Of a stretch of 64,000 nucleotides of DNA, positions 33,191 through 46,499 are shown one piece after another. The notes below the pieces were generated by a model, which was given only the letters and a program-made list of their open reading frames with translations, had not been told where the DNA came from and did not search any database. Each line of letters starts with the position of its first letter. Position 1 is the stretch's first letter. Where the stretch lies: assembly GCA_950295325.1 (NCBI GenBank), contig OX485805.1, forward strand, positions 23,421,501-23,485,500, given 5' to 3'. The stretch is from Polytrichum commune (Eukaryota; Streptophyta; Polytrichopsida; Polytrichales; Polytrichaceae). Made by a program: the position numbers and the translations under genes.

Positions 33191-33578
33191 CTAAATATTG
33201 TATCTAGAATCACATGGTATATCATGTCATTGTGATAACTTTTCTAATGACACTTCTTATGAATAAGTTTACAAGTACAGTCATGGATGTCAAGTGAGAT
33301 TTGGATGAAATCCATGCCAGTTATTGAAACAAAGTTTGATTACGCATCTAACAATTTTTGTAATGAAATACTATCATAAATGATTGACATTTGGATGAAA
33401 AATCATTCAACGAGTGACAATAACTTACAACATTGTAAGTCTATAATGCCCAAATTTGCTTACAAGGAATGACAAAGAATGTTAGGTTTACATTTAGTGT
33501 TGATGACACTACACGGGTGGTTTACAATTAATCTTGAACAAGACAAATAGAATTGGTGACACTAAATACAATATTTAG
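33191..33578. mobile_element. TIR repeat family 'AAATATTGTATTTAGTGTCA', copy 2
   Basis: It has inverted termini CTAAATATTGTATCTAG / ACTAAATACAATATTTAG. It aligns along its length with copy 1 at 30597-30985. It lies 200 bp upstream of the cofactor B start codon and directly beside the foldback element at 32861-33185. Confidence 0.8.
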
Positions 33579-33704
33579 AGTAGTGTCCCCCATTTTGTCT
33601 CTAAAGATTGTAAATAAGGTAGGAAATCATCCTTTCTTGAAAGTTGTCCACAACATACAGAGTTTAGGGTTTAGAGTTCTCCGAACTTGCACATTGTGAT
33701 TGTG

Positions 33705-33749
33705 GAGAGAGAGAGAGAGAGAGAGAGAGATCTGTGTGTGTGTGTGTGT
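33705..33749 (+). repeat. (GA)n-(TG)n microsatellite in the likely 5' UTR of TFCB
   Basis: A GA run of about 26 bp is followed by about eight TG units, ending 46 bp before the ATG at 33795. GA/CT tracts are common in plant leaders. Confidence 0.9.
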
Positions 33750-33794
33750 TTTGGTGGGTATTGAGATCGGGGGTTGTCGAAGTGAGGAATCATC

Positions 33795-36700
33795 ATGTCT
33801 GCCATGTTGGAATCGTTGAAGGAGTTCGTCCGGAAGCCCACATCGCAGAACCAAGCGGAAGACACCGTTGTCATCCATGTCACGCACGCCAATCTCAAGC
33901 AACACTTCATCGAAATTCGGGTCGATCTTCATGTACTAATCTTTTGCCCTACTATCTATTCTCCCCCACTTTCACATTCAACACAAAATAAAATAGATTT
34001 TCTTTAAGCACCGATCGAAATGTCAATTCTTTACTCCTTCGGTCTATCGCCAGGAGTTTGTCGATTCAGAACCTAGTTTCAATTTCTTCATCTTTTCGCA
34101 ATGCAAACATGTCAGAATGCAAGTGGATCAGCGGGGTTGATATTGAGTCATTGTTGATACATGCCCTGCAGGGTTTAGTATGTTTCTTGTTCTAGCTCAA
34201 GATTTTGCTAATGTTTTAGTCAAAATCGATTCAACTCATGATCTAATATTCTAGGAAATGTTGTAACAAAATTTGAAAATTGCAACTCTATGTTTGATAG
34301 GCGTTGATTCAATGTGAAATCAGTGTTGATGATAGATGAATTTCGAGGTTTGTGATGAACGAATCATAGTTTTTTTTTTAAATTAAAAAAAAAAAATCAA
34401 ATCCCCTCCCCCTTTTTGCAATGCAAGCATCTCTGATTCGAAGTGACTAAGAGATCAATGTTGAGTTTCTGTTGATACGAACCCCTGAGGGTTTTGTATA
34501 TTTTTTGGGCTAACTCAACATGTCACTAACGATTCATTCAACATTGATTCAACTTGAAATTTAATATTTTTGGGTCCTGCAACTAACAAATATAGAAACA
34601 AAAGGTTAAACTTGCAACCCTATGTTTAGTAGGCATTAATTCAATGTTGTAATAGTTTATCGTGCTTTAATCAATATGGAATTAGTGTTTATATTGAATT
34701 TAGAGGTTTGTGATGAATGAATCATTAAAAAAAAATCTTCTTTTTGCAATGCGATCTTGAGGGTTTTGTATCTTTTCTGTGCTAATTCAACATTTTGCTA
34801 ATGATTCATTATTCAATATTTTAGGTCCTGCAACTAACAAACATAGAAACAAAAGATTGACTTCGCAACTCTATGTTTGGTAGGTATTGACTCAATGTCG
34901 TAGTTTAATATGATTGAATCAATGTGAAATCAGTCTTGACATATGGATTGAGAGGCTTGTGATGTATGCAGACTACCATCCAGTCTTTGAAAGAAAGGCT
35001 GCGTGACCGAAGTGGTACAGCGGTGGAGTCTATGTATTTGCAGCTCTATGATGACAACAACAACAAAGTGTGTGACCTGCTGGATGATTTCAGGCCTTTT
35101 GGTTACTACTCACCACTTGATGGGTAAGTCCATTGTTCTCTCCCATGGCATCTCAAAATGCAAGTGAACTTTATATAGTGTTGAGTCAGTTGATATATAC
35201 TCTCTCACGGTTTAGTTCCTTTACAATGTTAACTCAATATTTAGCTAAGTGATCCACTCAACATTGATTCAACTCATAATTCAATCTTAGGTCTTGCAAC
35301 TATAAAATATAGAAACAAAAAATTTAGAGCTGCAACCAATCTATAGTAATTGTAGCATAGCCAACTGTATCAAGTGAACCCTAAAACCCTAATCTCAGAT
35401 GTGTCCAGCAGTACCCATAATCTTCAACTCCATATCTGCACATGGATCTCTGAACTATGGCTGAGAGGTTTGATAAGGTGTTCGGATTGGTATGACTATA
35501 TTACAGTTACCCCTAAAAAGTTGGGAGCAACCATTTGGTATTTGGAGGTACATCTTGTTTTTGCAGTGCTAGCCGGAAACGGTTTCAACAATGCACTCCG
35601 GATATAGACATGCTAGGCCCACCAACCTGGTGGCTCCCAAGAAGTTGCCAATCTCAATTGACATGTTCCCAAGAAAAAATGTCTGAACTCGGGATCAAAC
35701 TCCAGTGAGGCCAAGAATGGGAGGAAAAACTCTTTGACCAAGTATTTATTTATAGGTTATAGCACGGGAGAAGCAAGCTATACAAGAATAGAAATACTAT
35801 GAAATTCAGGATTTTTATCTGTATTTCAACCTCTATTTCAATCTTTTAAGCATACATCTATTGTGTTTGAATTTTGAGACCATATCATCCAGGTGTTTCT
35901 AGCCTTCTTCACTCAGTTTTCAGCTGGTGACTAAGAATGGAGTGTTTTCTTGCAGATACCGCATACATATGATTGACAGGGACCCAACGTCTTTATCTGC
36001 AGGAGGGTGGTTAGAGGACACCTCCTTAGTGGAAAAGTACACTATTTCTGAAGATGCTTATAACAAGCGTGAAGGTTTGTTTAAAATTGTCCATGACATA
36101 TGTATGCTTAAAGCTGGTTTTATGTATCTTGTTTTGAAATTTCTACCTCTGCAGTCAATCAATTCACTACTCCACTACTTCAATACACTGATTATGGTAA
36201 ATATTGTGGGCCACACTATTGGGCTCATTTCCACACTAGAAACATTGAGAATAATACCATGAGTGCACACTATTTGCCAACCCACAGTTTGAGCATCAAA
36301 GGTCCACGTCGTAGGTTACAATATTAATATTGGATTGAAAATAGTGTGCATTTGAAAAACTTCCACCTAGTGGAAGAAGGTGAGTACATCATGGGGGCAT
36401 GAAAGGTGTAACTAGGGTTGTGCACTATTTTCTTGTGTGATGGGGTATACTGTGGACCACTTTACAGGGTTGCTCAGGGTAAGACACACTTTACATCTGT
36501 GCAAACCATTTACCATAATCAGTGTAATTTGCTGATAGCATGTAACTGAATTTATGCATTGCTCATTGTAGTTGCATCCACGTTGATAAGACAGTGGTAA
36601 TGGTTATTCACTTCCTATTGCAGATACATTTAGGAAATATCGTGAAAAGCGTCTTGCTGAAGACCCAACTTGGACTTTGGCAAAGGTGACCTTCCTTGGT

Positions 36701-38306
36701 ACTTCCCTCATCCTCTGGAGGGGTGGCTTACTTCCATATTTCATGTAGATGCTGTTGCATCCAGGAATTTGAACATGTGAATGACTTGCCCTTGTGCATT
36801 TGTCATCTTATGTTGCAAATTTCAACAATTGTAGCTTTGCTGAAGATGAGTTATCCAATCATGTGTTACCTCAATTGTAACTAGACAATTGTATTTCTTC
36901 TGTTTGCTGACCTCTTATCAGTATGGTGGTGTTATAATCAGGGAGCATAGGTAAAATCTTATTGGATTGGTGGGATTGGCATTGTGGGTGCAGGAAATGG
37001 CAATGCGTAAAGGTGAACCTGTTCCTCCACAAAAAGAGGTTGAATATTCTTCACCTCTCTGTTCTCACCATGAGTTATTTTCTTTGATTTCAACTTGCAA
37101 AGGTATTGAAGCTGACAGTGCAATTAATGAATTATTATTTCAGATGACTCTGTAGATTAGTTGGGCAAGGGCACTATCTTTGCTTCCAATTGATGTTCAT
37201 AATGTATTCTCTGTTTTGCAGGTAACAGATGATCATATGGCTGATCTTGCAGCAAACATTAAGGTGAGATTTTCTATCAACTCCCGTGAACATCAATTAC
37301 TTCGGGTACCCCTTATTAACTTTAACTTTATACTGCGGCCAATTATGTACATTCAAGACTACTAATGAGTTTAGTAGTAAAGATATCATTAATTATTGTA
37401 CACACGAATGTATATTTGTATCAGGTTATCAAAAACATTTAACAAGATTGATACTTTGCTGTAGGTTGGCGACCGATGTGAAGTAGACCCAGGAGGCAAG
37501 CGAGGTGAAGTAAAATTTGTGGGCAAAGCAGAGAGTCTTGCTGCTGGCTACTGGGTTGGGGTCCAGTATGATGAGCCTGTAGGCAAGAATGATGGCATGT
37601 ATGATTCTGACATCCTTAGACTAAAATTATATTTGTGAATATACATCATGCAGATGGTAAAGTATAACAGTAGTTAAGGACAATGCACGACTCCTTTTTT
37701 TTGTCAAGGATTTGGAAATGACTCCTGTATTTTTCTGCAGGGCAAAAGGAAAGCGGTACTTTACGTGTCCCCCAAGTCATGGTTCCATGCTACGGCCTGA
37801 TAAGGTCAAGGTAATGATTATTATCTTACCCTGCTCTCACCAGAAATTCTAACCTTCATCAGTGAAGTGGTGAGTGTCTCAGAAATTAATTTGTACGACA
37901 TTAAAGTTTTTGCATTGGGACCCAGATGATTTAAGATATTCTCATGTCTCATGTATTCTTCCTCAGACCTGATCTCGTGAGTGAATCTCATAAAGGCAGA
38001 TCGTTTCTATGTCATGTCCTCACCCATTCCTATATATGTTTCACATCATGTGTCTGAGTATTGAACCAAAGACTCTCTTAGCTACAAAAGTCCATGAGTA
38101 TTTCTGAGTCTAGAGTTTACAAAAGTGTCATGTTATAAGACCTGGGTTCATGAGCAACAGGTATTTTGGCAACTTCTGAACCTTCTTTCTGAGCCTACTT
38201 CAGTGTGAATGTCTACATTGGTTTTAAAAATCTGACTGCAATGATCTTGCAGGTTGGAGACTTCCCAGAGCGTGATCCATTTGAAGATGAGTTTGAAGAG
38301 ATTTAA
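33795..38306 (+). CDS. tubulin-folding cofactor B (nine exons)
   Basis: Joined exons encode 271 residues: 33795-33932, 34972-35123, 35956-36074, 36624-36685, 36994-37038, 37222-37263, 37465-37598, 37741-37810, 38253-38306. All introns are GT-AG and all phases agree. The protein starts with a ubiquitin-like domain (about residues 17-105, starting [23 protein letters not shown] region). A conserved [13 protein letters not shown] segment and a charged linker follow. A CAP-Gly domain (about residues 187-250) contains [11 protein letters not shown] and the tubulin-tail-binding GKNDG. The C-terminus is acidic, ending EEI. Cofactor B holds alpha-tubulin after the CCT chaperonin and works with cofactor E in making tubulin dimers in the cytosol. 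Length is close to the usual 243 or so. The end of exon 1 is placed at CAT|GTAC because it restores family spacing; CGG|GTCG, 12 nt earlier, is the alternative. Confidence 0.93.
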
Positions 38307-39909
38307 ACAGTACACAATTATGTGTAGGATATACTTGTGTTACTTCTGGAGCACTCTTGTTCCTTGTTTCTTGACTTCGGTTTGATTTAGTAGCCACACA
38401 TTCATTGCCTAAACTATTATTGTGTGTCTACAGAAGTCAATTGACCTACAGTGCTAGATCTACAGGAATTGAAAGCACAAGAAAACAGTGCATTGTAATG
38501 GAAGAATGTATTTGATAGCAGATGAATGTGAAGATCTCCATTTTCTTTGGTGTTGATCATTGCATGCTTGACTTGATTGCAGAGAAATTGCCGACACACA
38601 CTGCCACCCATCACGATTCTTCACACTTATGTTAAATAACATAAAGTTGTTAAGTTCTTAGAATAAGTTCATCCAAGTACAACATGAGGTTGGGCTTGTT
38701 GCTGATGGGCAAAAAATGGAAACCATCCATGTTTGGATGAGCCTATCATATACTTCTCCAGCAGTTTGGTGTCCTCCGTGCTCAGAGAAGATAGTAAAAA
38801 ATTAGTGCTGGTACGTGAGTGTTTTGTGAGGATAAACACTGAGTTCAAATCAACAGGACTTGTGTGCAACATGTGTAAATGATCGGATTGAAGATGATGT
38901 TTGACTTTGGAGTCTCATAGAGGGGTGAAAACTAATATCATAAATCACTGCATCCTAGTAGGTATAATCATTTCAAGCAATGTTGGTTTTAACAAAAGTC
39001 CAAAGTATGGTGAACACAGGACTACCCAATATGCTCAACTTGCATGTGTACCCAATATGGTCACAAAAATGAGTTTCACACCATGGAAGATGCAGTTAGA
39101 CAAATGGTCAACGTCAATGACATTATGTGAATTGTTTGTTGATTGGCTTCAGGTATCAAAGTAACTCTACCAAATAGAGGTAAAAGCATCATCTGCAAAA
39201 TGGGACAACAATGTGGTAGTTAAACTGTTGGTAAACCATGTGATCAGAGGATTTGGGCCAACCCACCCATACACTCGTTCCTTGTTGGATGCCTAAACCC
39301 TTGCCTCCAAGGAACCAGTGTAAGGGTTGGTTCACCCCAGCCGTGATCAGAGGCCATGTATAACCCTCCGCATGGAAGAAGCCAACACCTGGACATCACC
39401 ACTGACATCATCATTACCTAGTTTATTGAGTTTTTGCTGCATCTCTGGAGGTAAGTGATGGGAAGACTCAATGCCAGTTGTTAAAGACACAAAAGAAATC
39501 AACATAAGAGATCCACAAATTCAAAAGCACAAATCTCTTTGAAATCCACGAATCCAGAACACAAGAGCACACAAACAGGATACAGGAATAGCACCATAAC
39601 ATTCCTAAGAGTCATATAAGTTGCGATGCCACTGGATAAAAAGTCAAAATAGAATAACAGTTACACTTCAATGGTATTCTAGTCAAATTGCGAGCCAGAT
39701 ACATGGAATTAATAAGATGATAGGTACTGTATGTGTTCAAACACTTGTTCAAGATATTTTCTTTCGTCATCAAAAGGAAACCATCTAATAGCACTGCTTT
39801 TTCCTGTCTGTTGTATCAAATTACATTGCTATCTTCACTTCATTTCACCCCTGATTGAACTTCAAGACATTGATCTAGCCCTAATATTACAAGACATCTC
39901 GAAGAAGAA
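38307..39909. other. 3' flank of TFCB and intergenic DNA
   Basis: The first few hundred bases are probably the TFCB 3' UTR. No further gene or recognised repeat was found. Confidence 0.6.
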
Positions 39910-40720
39910 CAACAGCATTCTAGCCCGGTTGCCTAATCAAAGAAAGGTCTACCAAAGAGCTAGTGGAGGTCTTCAATTGAGTGCCGCAAAATTTTCGAAA
40001 ACCCTCTTCAGTTGCGTAAGGAAACACCAAGATCCTCACGCCATGCCAAGGAACCCAGAACTCTCATCCCCACACAACAAATACCATTCATCGACATGCA
40101 CAAACGCCAGTGAATAGTATAATCCACCGACCTTCAGAAACCTCACCAATCACTACAGGTGAATAAACAGGACAAAACATAATATCCCAAAGGCTCAAAG
40201 AGAACCTAAAGGAGGAGGAGAAGCAGTGCAAAAAAGCAATGCACTAAAACCCCTCTTCATCCGGGTAAGAAAGAAACACCAAGATTCTCAAGCCATGCAA
40301 AGAAACCTAGAATCTCGTTCTCAGCTCAACACTCCCATTTATCGACATATACAAAAAAAACGCCAGTGACTAGTGAATTTCCTCCAACCTTCAGAGCCCT
40401 CACCCCAACTCTACACAAGGGCTCAATGAGAAGATACGGAAGTACAAAGAAGCAATGATGTGAAACCCCTGGAGCACAGTATATACTTCTAAATTTCAAG
40501 AACCTTCAGGAAAACAATAACAACAACAATAGCTGTCTAGCCTGGTTCCCCAAACAAACAAGGGCCTACCAAAGAGGTAGTGGAGGTCTTCAATTGAGGA
40601 CCGCAGATAATGCGAAACCCCTCCCCTCCTCATCCGCATAGAAAGAAAGCCCCAAGATTCTCAAAGAAACCTAAACAAAACCCTGGTCCTCAGCCCAACA
40701 CTATATTGAGACGCCGATCA
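39910..40720. repeat. degenerate tandem repeat downstream of the bc1 subunit gene
   Basis: Three imperfect copies of a 200-300 bp segment start near 39919, 40240 (partial) and 40538. They share 'ggtagtggaggtcttcaatt'-type and 'accaagattctcaagccatg'-type words. The last copy runs to within about 60 bp of the stop codon of the minus-strand gene at 40778, so the repeats may form part of its 3' UTR. Confidence 0.75.
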
Positions 40721-40777
40721 CCGTGCCCAAGACAGCAGCGGAAAGACCAATCCTCCATGTTTGCGGAGTCCCTCCTC

Positions 40778-40966
40778 CTACTTCTGTTCGGATTCGGGCG
40801 TGGGCCAAATCTGCTCCTTCATCCAGCCGAAGGGCTGCACAAGCCATATGGCCCCGATGACGGCCGTGCCGCCCCACAGCGCACCAGAGTTGATGTCGGC
40901 CGTGGTGGGACGCACAGCCTTGGGGATGTACTTGAGCAGCGACATTCCTTGCTTCGCCCCCGCCAT
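40778..40966 (-). CDS. mitochondrial cytochrome bc1 complex small subunit (6.7 kDa / QCR10-like)
   Basis: A single-exon 62-residue protein from ATG 40966 to the stop at 40778. It has a basic N-terminus (MAGAKQGMSLLKYIPKAVRP), then TTADI and one hydrophobic span of about 20 residues (about 28-47) with WGGTAVIGAIWLVQPF, then a short polar tail ending SEQK. Layout and the xWGxxAxxGAxWxVQPF pattern agree with the plant 6.7-kDa ubiquinol-cytochrome c reductase subunit, about 57-60 residues long. This subunit crosses the inner mitochondrial membrane once and stabilises complex III. Identification rests on remembered family pattern and size, so it is less certain than for the larger genes. A (GAA)n tract on the coding strand lies about 130 bp upstream. 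Confidence 0.68.
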   Translation of the reverse strand: MAGAKQGMSLLKYIPKAVRPTTADINSGALWGGTAVIGAIWLVQPFGWMKEQIWPTPESEQK

Positions 40967-41095
40967 GGCTGCAAACCCTAGCTCACCGATCGGAGTTCGG
41001 CAACAAACAACACGCTTAGTTGAAAGCGCTCTTCAGCTTCCCTTCCTTCGGCTTTGAATGCTCATGAGTCACTTACCTTGCCTTTCTTGACTCTT

Positions 41096-41122
41096 CTTTC
41101 TTCTTCTTCTTCTTCTTCTTCT
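41096..41122. repeat. (TTC)n microsatellite upstream of the bc1 subunit gene
   Basis: About nine TTC units, reading as GAA on the strand of the gene. It probably lies in the leader or promoter. Confidence 0.9.
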
Positions 41123-41129
41123 CTCTTTG

Positions 41130-42755
41130 TCCCTTTTGTCCCTCCTTCACGTATTCACTACACCTCACTAATAAGGGTTTATTTTAAACACTACACTAAT
41201 TAAGGGTGAGTTTACATCTACTAAAGGTAGGACCAACATAATTTGCGACAAGAATTTGGGTTTTACATTGTAGATTTTCATCCACTAAAGATGTTATGGG
41301 TTGTGGTCCGAAACTATCCTTGTGTAAACTTAAAGTGGGGACGCTTGGCACTCTGAACCAATGGAATTCAAGGATTGCCTAAAGCTTGGGCCTGATGGTT
41401 GTCGTGTAAATAAGCCCTCAAGGGCTAGTCGCATGGCCTAGGTTTCTGCAACCTGGGTGGCCCTTGGAGGACGTGGGCCGCAACAATAGGAAAAAGATTT
41501 AAATATGAAACATGATAGTAAAAAAAACTATGATGAAAACCCATGTTTAAACTGTCAAGTAAAACACATGCAATGTGTTCATTGCATTCGGGTACAATGC
41601 ATGTTACATTTTACTACATTTTGCAACCTGCGTGGTCGCTTGCCTTGGTTGTAGCATGGATTCAGCTACACATTACAGCCACGCGGTTGGCTACTTGGCC
41701 TCTCAAGCTGATGCTTGCAGCTGAAGCAACCCATATTTAGGCCATGTGCCCAACCCTTCGGGATGAGTTGCCATAAAGTTTAGGCCCAATAAAACTTTAG
41801 GTTCAAAACACCCCTTAATGGACCTTACTTTTGAACTTGAGAATGGGCCCAAATTTGAATACGTTCGTGAGTGGGGACCAATGAGATTTAGCATGAAATG
41901 AATGCCACATAAGCGCCCCTCTTTTTTTTCCATACCTTGGACCCAAACATTGGTGTAAACTCCTTGGATCCATAATGATTCTAGTGTCCAATAGGAACGC
42001 TCAATTTGGAGTTCATTTGGTCATGGATCCTAATGTAAACCTACTTTCGAGAGGTTTATGATGTGATGTATTTTCAAAGTTCTTTGCTCATGAATTTATT
42101 GAGGAAGAGTCGGTTTTATGTATTTTGGATGTTTGATGGTACCATTCCGTGCAGTTTCTTTTTTGTTATAAACCTCAATAAAACCTTGGAAATGATATTT
42201 TATAACACATATTAACATGTGCTTCATAATTTCTTTCAAGGAAGTCACATGTTCAACTTGAAGTTTGGAACATGTTGCACATGCCTATGACATAAGAAAA
42301 TGTTTTCCACCATGCTCAATATGGAGAGAGGGAATTATTGTATATGGGCATCCCTCTCATCCATCCAACATCAAACTTAATCCCCTATAGGTTTGTTGTC
42401 GATTGATCTCAAATGACCTCAAGTAGACTAATTCGGGGTCCTTAAAGCTAATTCATGTGTCAAATCAACTTCAAAAAGCAACCCCCATGTTATACAATGT
42501 TTTGGGACTTTTATGTTGGATGAGTGAGAAGCACACTAATATAGGATAATTCTCTCATTCTACTCAACATTGGCACAACATAGAAAGCATTGGTCCTTTG
42601 GATCCCTACCTAAGGAAGGCTAAATACCATGGATAAAGGGTCACTTATCGTCCACATAATGGACTATTCCTCACTTCTTCACTCCCCATCCCTTGCTCTC
42701 CAACTACATGTTAACAACCATTGGAACCTATCCTAACTAGTGTCTTGTTGATTAG
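41130..42755. other. intergenic, no gene recognised
   Basis: Short random frames only. Confidence 0.6.
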
Positions 42756-42759
42756 GTAC

Positions 42760-42960
42760 ACTCGATATCTTATTTAGTGTAGTTCTAAAATTGGTGTGCC
42801 ATGTTGGTTATAATGATCTCATGACTTGTCATGTAGCACAAAGTGTCGTGTGACACCCTCTTTATTTGTCATCCAATGTCGACTACAATATAGCAAATGT
42901 GGGTTGAAGACGGTTAGTGTAGGCCACACTAATCAAAATTTTAGTGTAGTTCGGACTCTA
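42760..42960. repeat. interspersed repeat, copy 1 of 2
   Basis: It matches 43848-44040 over nearly 200 bp, sharing 'catgacttgtcatgtagca' and 'gtgacaccctct'. No coding content. Confidence 0.75.
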
Positions 42961-43059
42961 CATGCATTGCCTTGGTTCATTGACCAACTATTTTTCAACC
43001 TTTATCTATGTAGGGGAGATTCTCTCAAAGTATATCATGTCACTCAAAAGGGTGGGTGA

Positions 43060-43840
43060 CCGATTTGTTTAACAATGTTAAGCATGGCCAAATGTGTATT
43101 CATAACATTGCTCCATAGGTTGAGTTTGCTATGTGGGGCCAACATTTTGAGCCTTGCAAAAATTCATAAATAAAATGGAGTGGAATCTGACACACTCAAA
43201 AATCAATCCAAATGTGAGTTCTTTTTGTCGAGAAGAAGTCTATGGGCGATGAAAGTGGCTTTTGGCTTCTGGTGAGGCCACATTGCTTGTGCTTTCTCGA
43301 CCGTCGGATTTGACTGATGTAAGCCTCCTCCCCTGATCTCCACCGTTCGTGCCACCACTCATCCACTGTTTTACTCTTGGGAGACGTGAATCAAACCCAC
43401 TAAAGCACGATCAACAATGCATATCAACCCAAACATTGTAGAAGATGGAGGTTGTATCTAGGCTTAGAAAAGAGAACAAAGGCCCATTGCTTAGTAATGT
43501 TATAATGTCCATATATTTAAACTTATCCTATTTTCTTTTAAACCTCAAAGTGGATGATCCCGAAGCTAAGACATTGAATGTCGGACACATATTTAGATTA
43601 TCACGTTTAGTAGAATCCTCAACCTCATTGGAAGGTGAAATGTGTTCTAATTTTAGTAGAAGTATGTGAACAAGAATATGTGACTTTGTTCAAGCGGTTC
43701 CAAATAATATCGATGTGCGACAAAGTTGATATGAATGAACAGTTATCTCACACAAAGGTAGTTGCGAATCGCAAAGGAGACAACGATAATAAGTGTTTAT
43801 TTAAGAAACTATTTAATGTTGTAACTATGTGAGTTTATAT
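43060..43840. other. intergenic, no gene recognised
   Basis: This stretch contains small frames (up to 74 codons) without recognisable domains. It separates the two copies of the 200-bp repeat. Confidence 0.55.
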
Positions 43841-43847
43841 CAACTAC

Positions 43848-44040
43848 ACTATATATCGTATTTAGTGTGACATTCATATTGGTGTCCCATGTTATTTAGA
43901 GTGGTCTTCATGACTTGTCATGTAGCATTGAGTGTCATGTGACACCCTCTCTAGTTGTCGTCCAATGATTACCAGACAGATCATGTCTCATGTGAGTTGA
44001 CGATGAATAATGTGAGCCACCAAAAATCATATGTTTATTG
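43848..44040. repeat. interspersed repeat, copy 2 of 2
   Basis: Direct-orientation homologue of 42760-42960. Confidence 0.75.
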
Positions 44041-44340
44041 TACTTAGGACCTCACAATAGATAGTCATGCACATGACAATGAAAATGTTGAATGAGATCT
44101 AATCACATACTTGGCATACCATATGAACTTAACATCTAACACTAATAATAAGTTTACTTCAATTTTATACAAATTTATCGTTGTAAAAATAGAGATTTAC
44201 ACATACAATTTTGCAAAATTTACAAAAATCCACAATGCTTTGGAGAGCCTAACCGATACATAAACATGCAATGTATAAAGTCCATAAGGTATCATTTGAA
44301 TACTTTGAGGAACCGTGTCATGCTAGCTATACAATGGTGG

Positions 44341-44666
44341 CACTAGTAGAAAACTATGCTAAAAAGAACCGCAGCCAAAATCGGTTGTGGTTCATTTGAC
44401 CAGCCTAATATGTAGTCGCTAAACAACCGCAAATTTGTTTTTTTAGGTTAGCGACTAAAAATTTAGGAATTTTGGGGCATGTAATGTATTGTTGGAAAGG
44501 TCTTGAAAAATACCGGTCCAACAGTTGACCCAAAGAAAAAAATTAAATTGTAGTCGAAAAATGAAAAAGAAAAATTTGCAGTCGTTTAGTGACTACATAT
44601 CAAGATGGTCAAAAGAACCGCAACTGATTTCAACTACAATTTTTTTGGCATATTTTTTTATTAGTG
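44341..44666. mobile_element. CACTA-type non-autonomous transposon (326 bp)
   Basis: The left end CACTAGTAGAAAACTATGC and the right end …ATTAGTG are inverted. The arms stay complementary for about 60 bp (e.g. 'gaaccgcagccaaaatcggttgtggttc' type against 'gaaccgcaactgatttcaac' on the other strand). The flanks carry the 3-bp duplication TGG (44338-44340, 44667-44669). CACTA ends and 3-bp duplications define the En/Spm superfamily. Confidence 0.85.
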
Positions 44667-44669
44667 TGG

Positions 44670-45837
44670 ACACACACCTCAAATTTGTACTTAACATAGA
44701 TCATGTCATGCTTTAGAGATAACAAAACAATAAAGAAGGAATCGAAAAGGCATGTATGGATAAGCATGTTGCAAGTAAGATATTATGTATATCATATGCA
44801 GTTTGGTATACAAATAGTATATACATGATCTGAATATGTTGTTTGAAATTAAAGTTCATGTACGATAAAGTTGAAACAAACTAAGTTAAGCACTTGATTC
44901 GAGTGGGTTATTCAAAAGCTACACTATTTTGTCTAATTAGTGTGGGTTACCATTCATATTTACATGTTGCATATTTTTTACAGACATCGTCACTTTTCTA
45001 CCAACTAAGTTATATCATATTTTTTAGTGTGCATACTAACTACACTAGATATGAGGGTCCATTCACTATGTCGCATTGGATCTCCGCGTTTATCATGATT
45101 AATTTTATTATTATTTGATCAATAAATTTTAAATAGATTAGTATGTAGTTCATAGGCTTTATCAAGAAAGATATTATTTCTTATTAAATAATCACCAATA
45201 ATGGATAAATTCCCTACGAAATGAGTAGATAAGTTATAAAACTTGTAAAGAGGTCATATGACTTGTTTGGGCCACATCAATGGCAATTTTTACTATTCAA
45301 GTGTACATCAGAGGTCAATTTTTTCATGTTTTGCATCCTAGTACCTTTGTGTAAGTGTCATGTGTCCATACATATATATATTTTTAATGTCCAAATCTAA
45401 TACTAAACGTTCATTTTTCATGTAGCCATGATTTTTTGTATTGTTGGCAATACATTTTTTTATATAAAAAATGTATGCAATACATTTTTGGTTCTATTGG
45501 TACACACTTGAACGATGATTGTGAGGAAAAAAATTGGGATCGTTTCGATTATTTTTTGTTGTCCATTTCATTCCTTGATCCTAAGGTGAACAATTTTGAC
45601 AACACCCATGAATGTCCTTTAAGGAATCAAAATGATATCTTAGATGACCCTATTCCTTGTAAATATGTCCTACATATTGTCCATATTGTCGGTGTACTCA
45701 ATATGGAGTATGAAATGTAGGTATGATCCAAAATATGCTCCACAATACAAATCTAAGCACACCAAGTATGTAAAGTTGTCTAAAATAGTCCTTAAACCAT
45801 TAGACACCCAAAAGTAGTACCCCAACCGTGAATGCCC
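44670..45837. other. intergenic, no gene recognised
   Basis: AT-rich. A 94-codon frame at 45436-45720 has no recognisable domain. Confidence 0.55.
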
Positions 45838-46186
45838 CCATGATATTTAGTGTCACCAATTCTAATTGTCTTGCTTAACACTAATTGTAAACCACGGTAT
45901 AGTGTCACCAACACTAAATGTTAATCCAATATTATGTGTCATTCCTTGTAATTTTTTGGGGGATTATAGATTTATAGTGTTGCAATTACTATCACTTACC
46001 AAGTGATATTTCATCCAAATTTCTATCATCCATGATAATCTATTCATCACAAGTGTTTGACAAGAGAAAGTAGGGTTTTGGTCAACATATGAACTCATCC
46101 ATCATCCATGACAATATTTGTAAACTTATTTATAAGAGGTGTCATCCAAAAAAGTTACCATAGTGACATTAATTATCATATTTAGC
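45838..46186. mobile_element. TIR repeat family 'AAATATTGTATTTAGTGTCA', copy 3 (reverse orientation, diverged)
   Basis: Starts ATATTTAGTGTCACCAATTC and runs through segments matching the reverse complement of 30597-30985. Its termini are degraded relative to copies 1 and 2. Confidence 0.65.
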
Positions 46187-46499
46187 ATACTTATATTATT
46201 TGGGTAAAAATTGATACTCTCACTCCAAATGGTAACCCATGGTAAGTAGACAATTTAGTGTAGACTCAAACTTTACATGTAGAAGTACCTACATATGTGT
46301 CCGAACATCGACAAACAAGTCGTTAATGCCCATATCCCTTACAAAAAGGTGCAATATGGTCTTAGAAAACCGAACTTTGTACAACACAATCTCGTCATCC
46401 GATGTTCGTGCTTTTATGTCAACTTTAGTTGGTTAAATAATGAGTTAAATTTGGTAGAACAACTGTTAAATATGGCAGTACGAGGTGATGCTATCAAGG

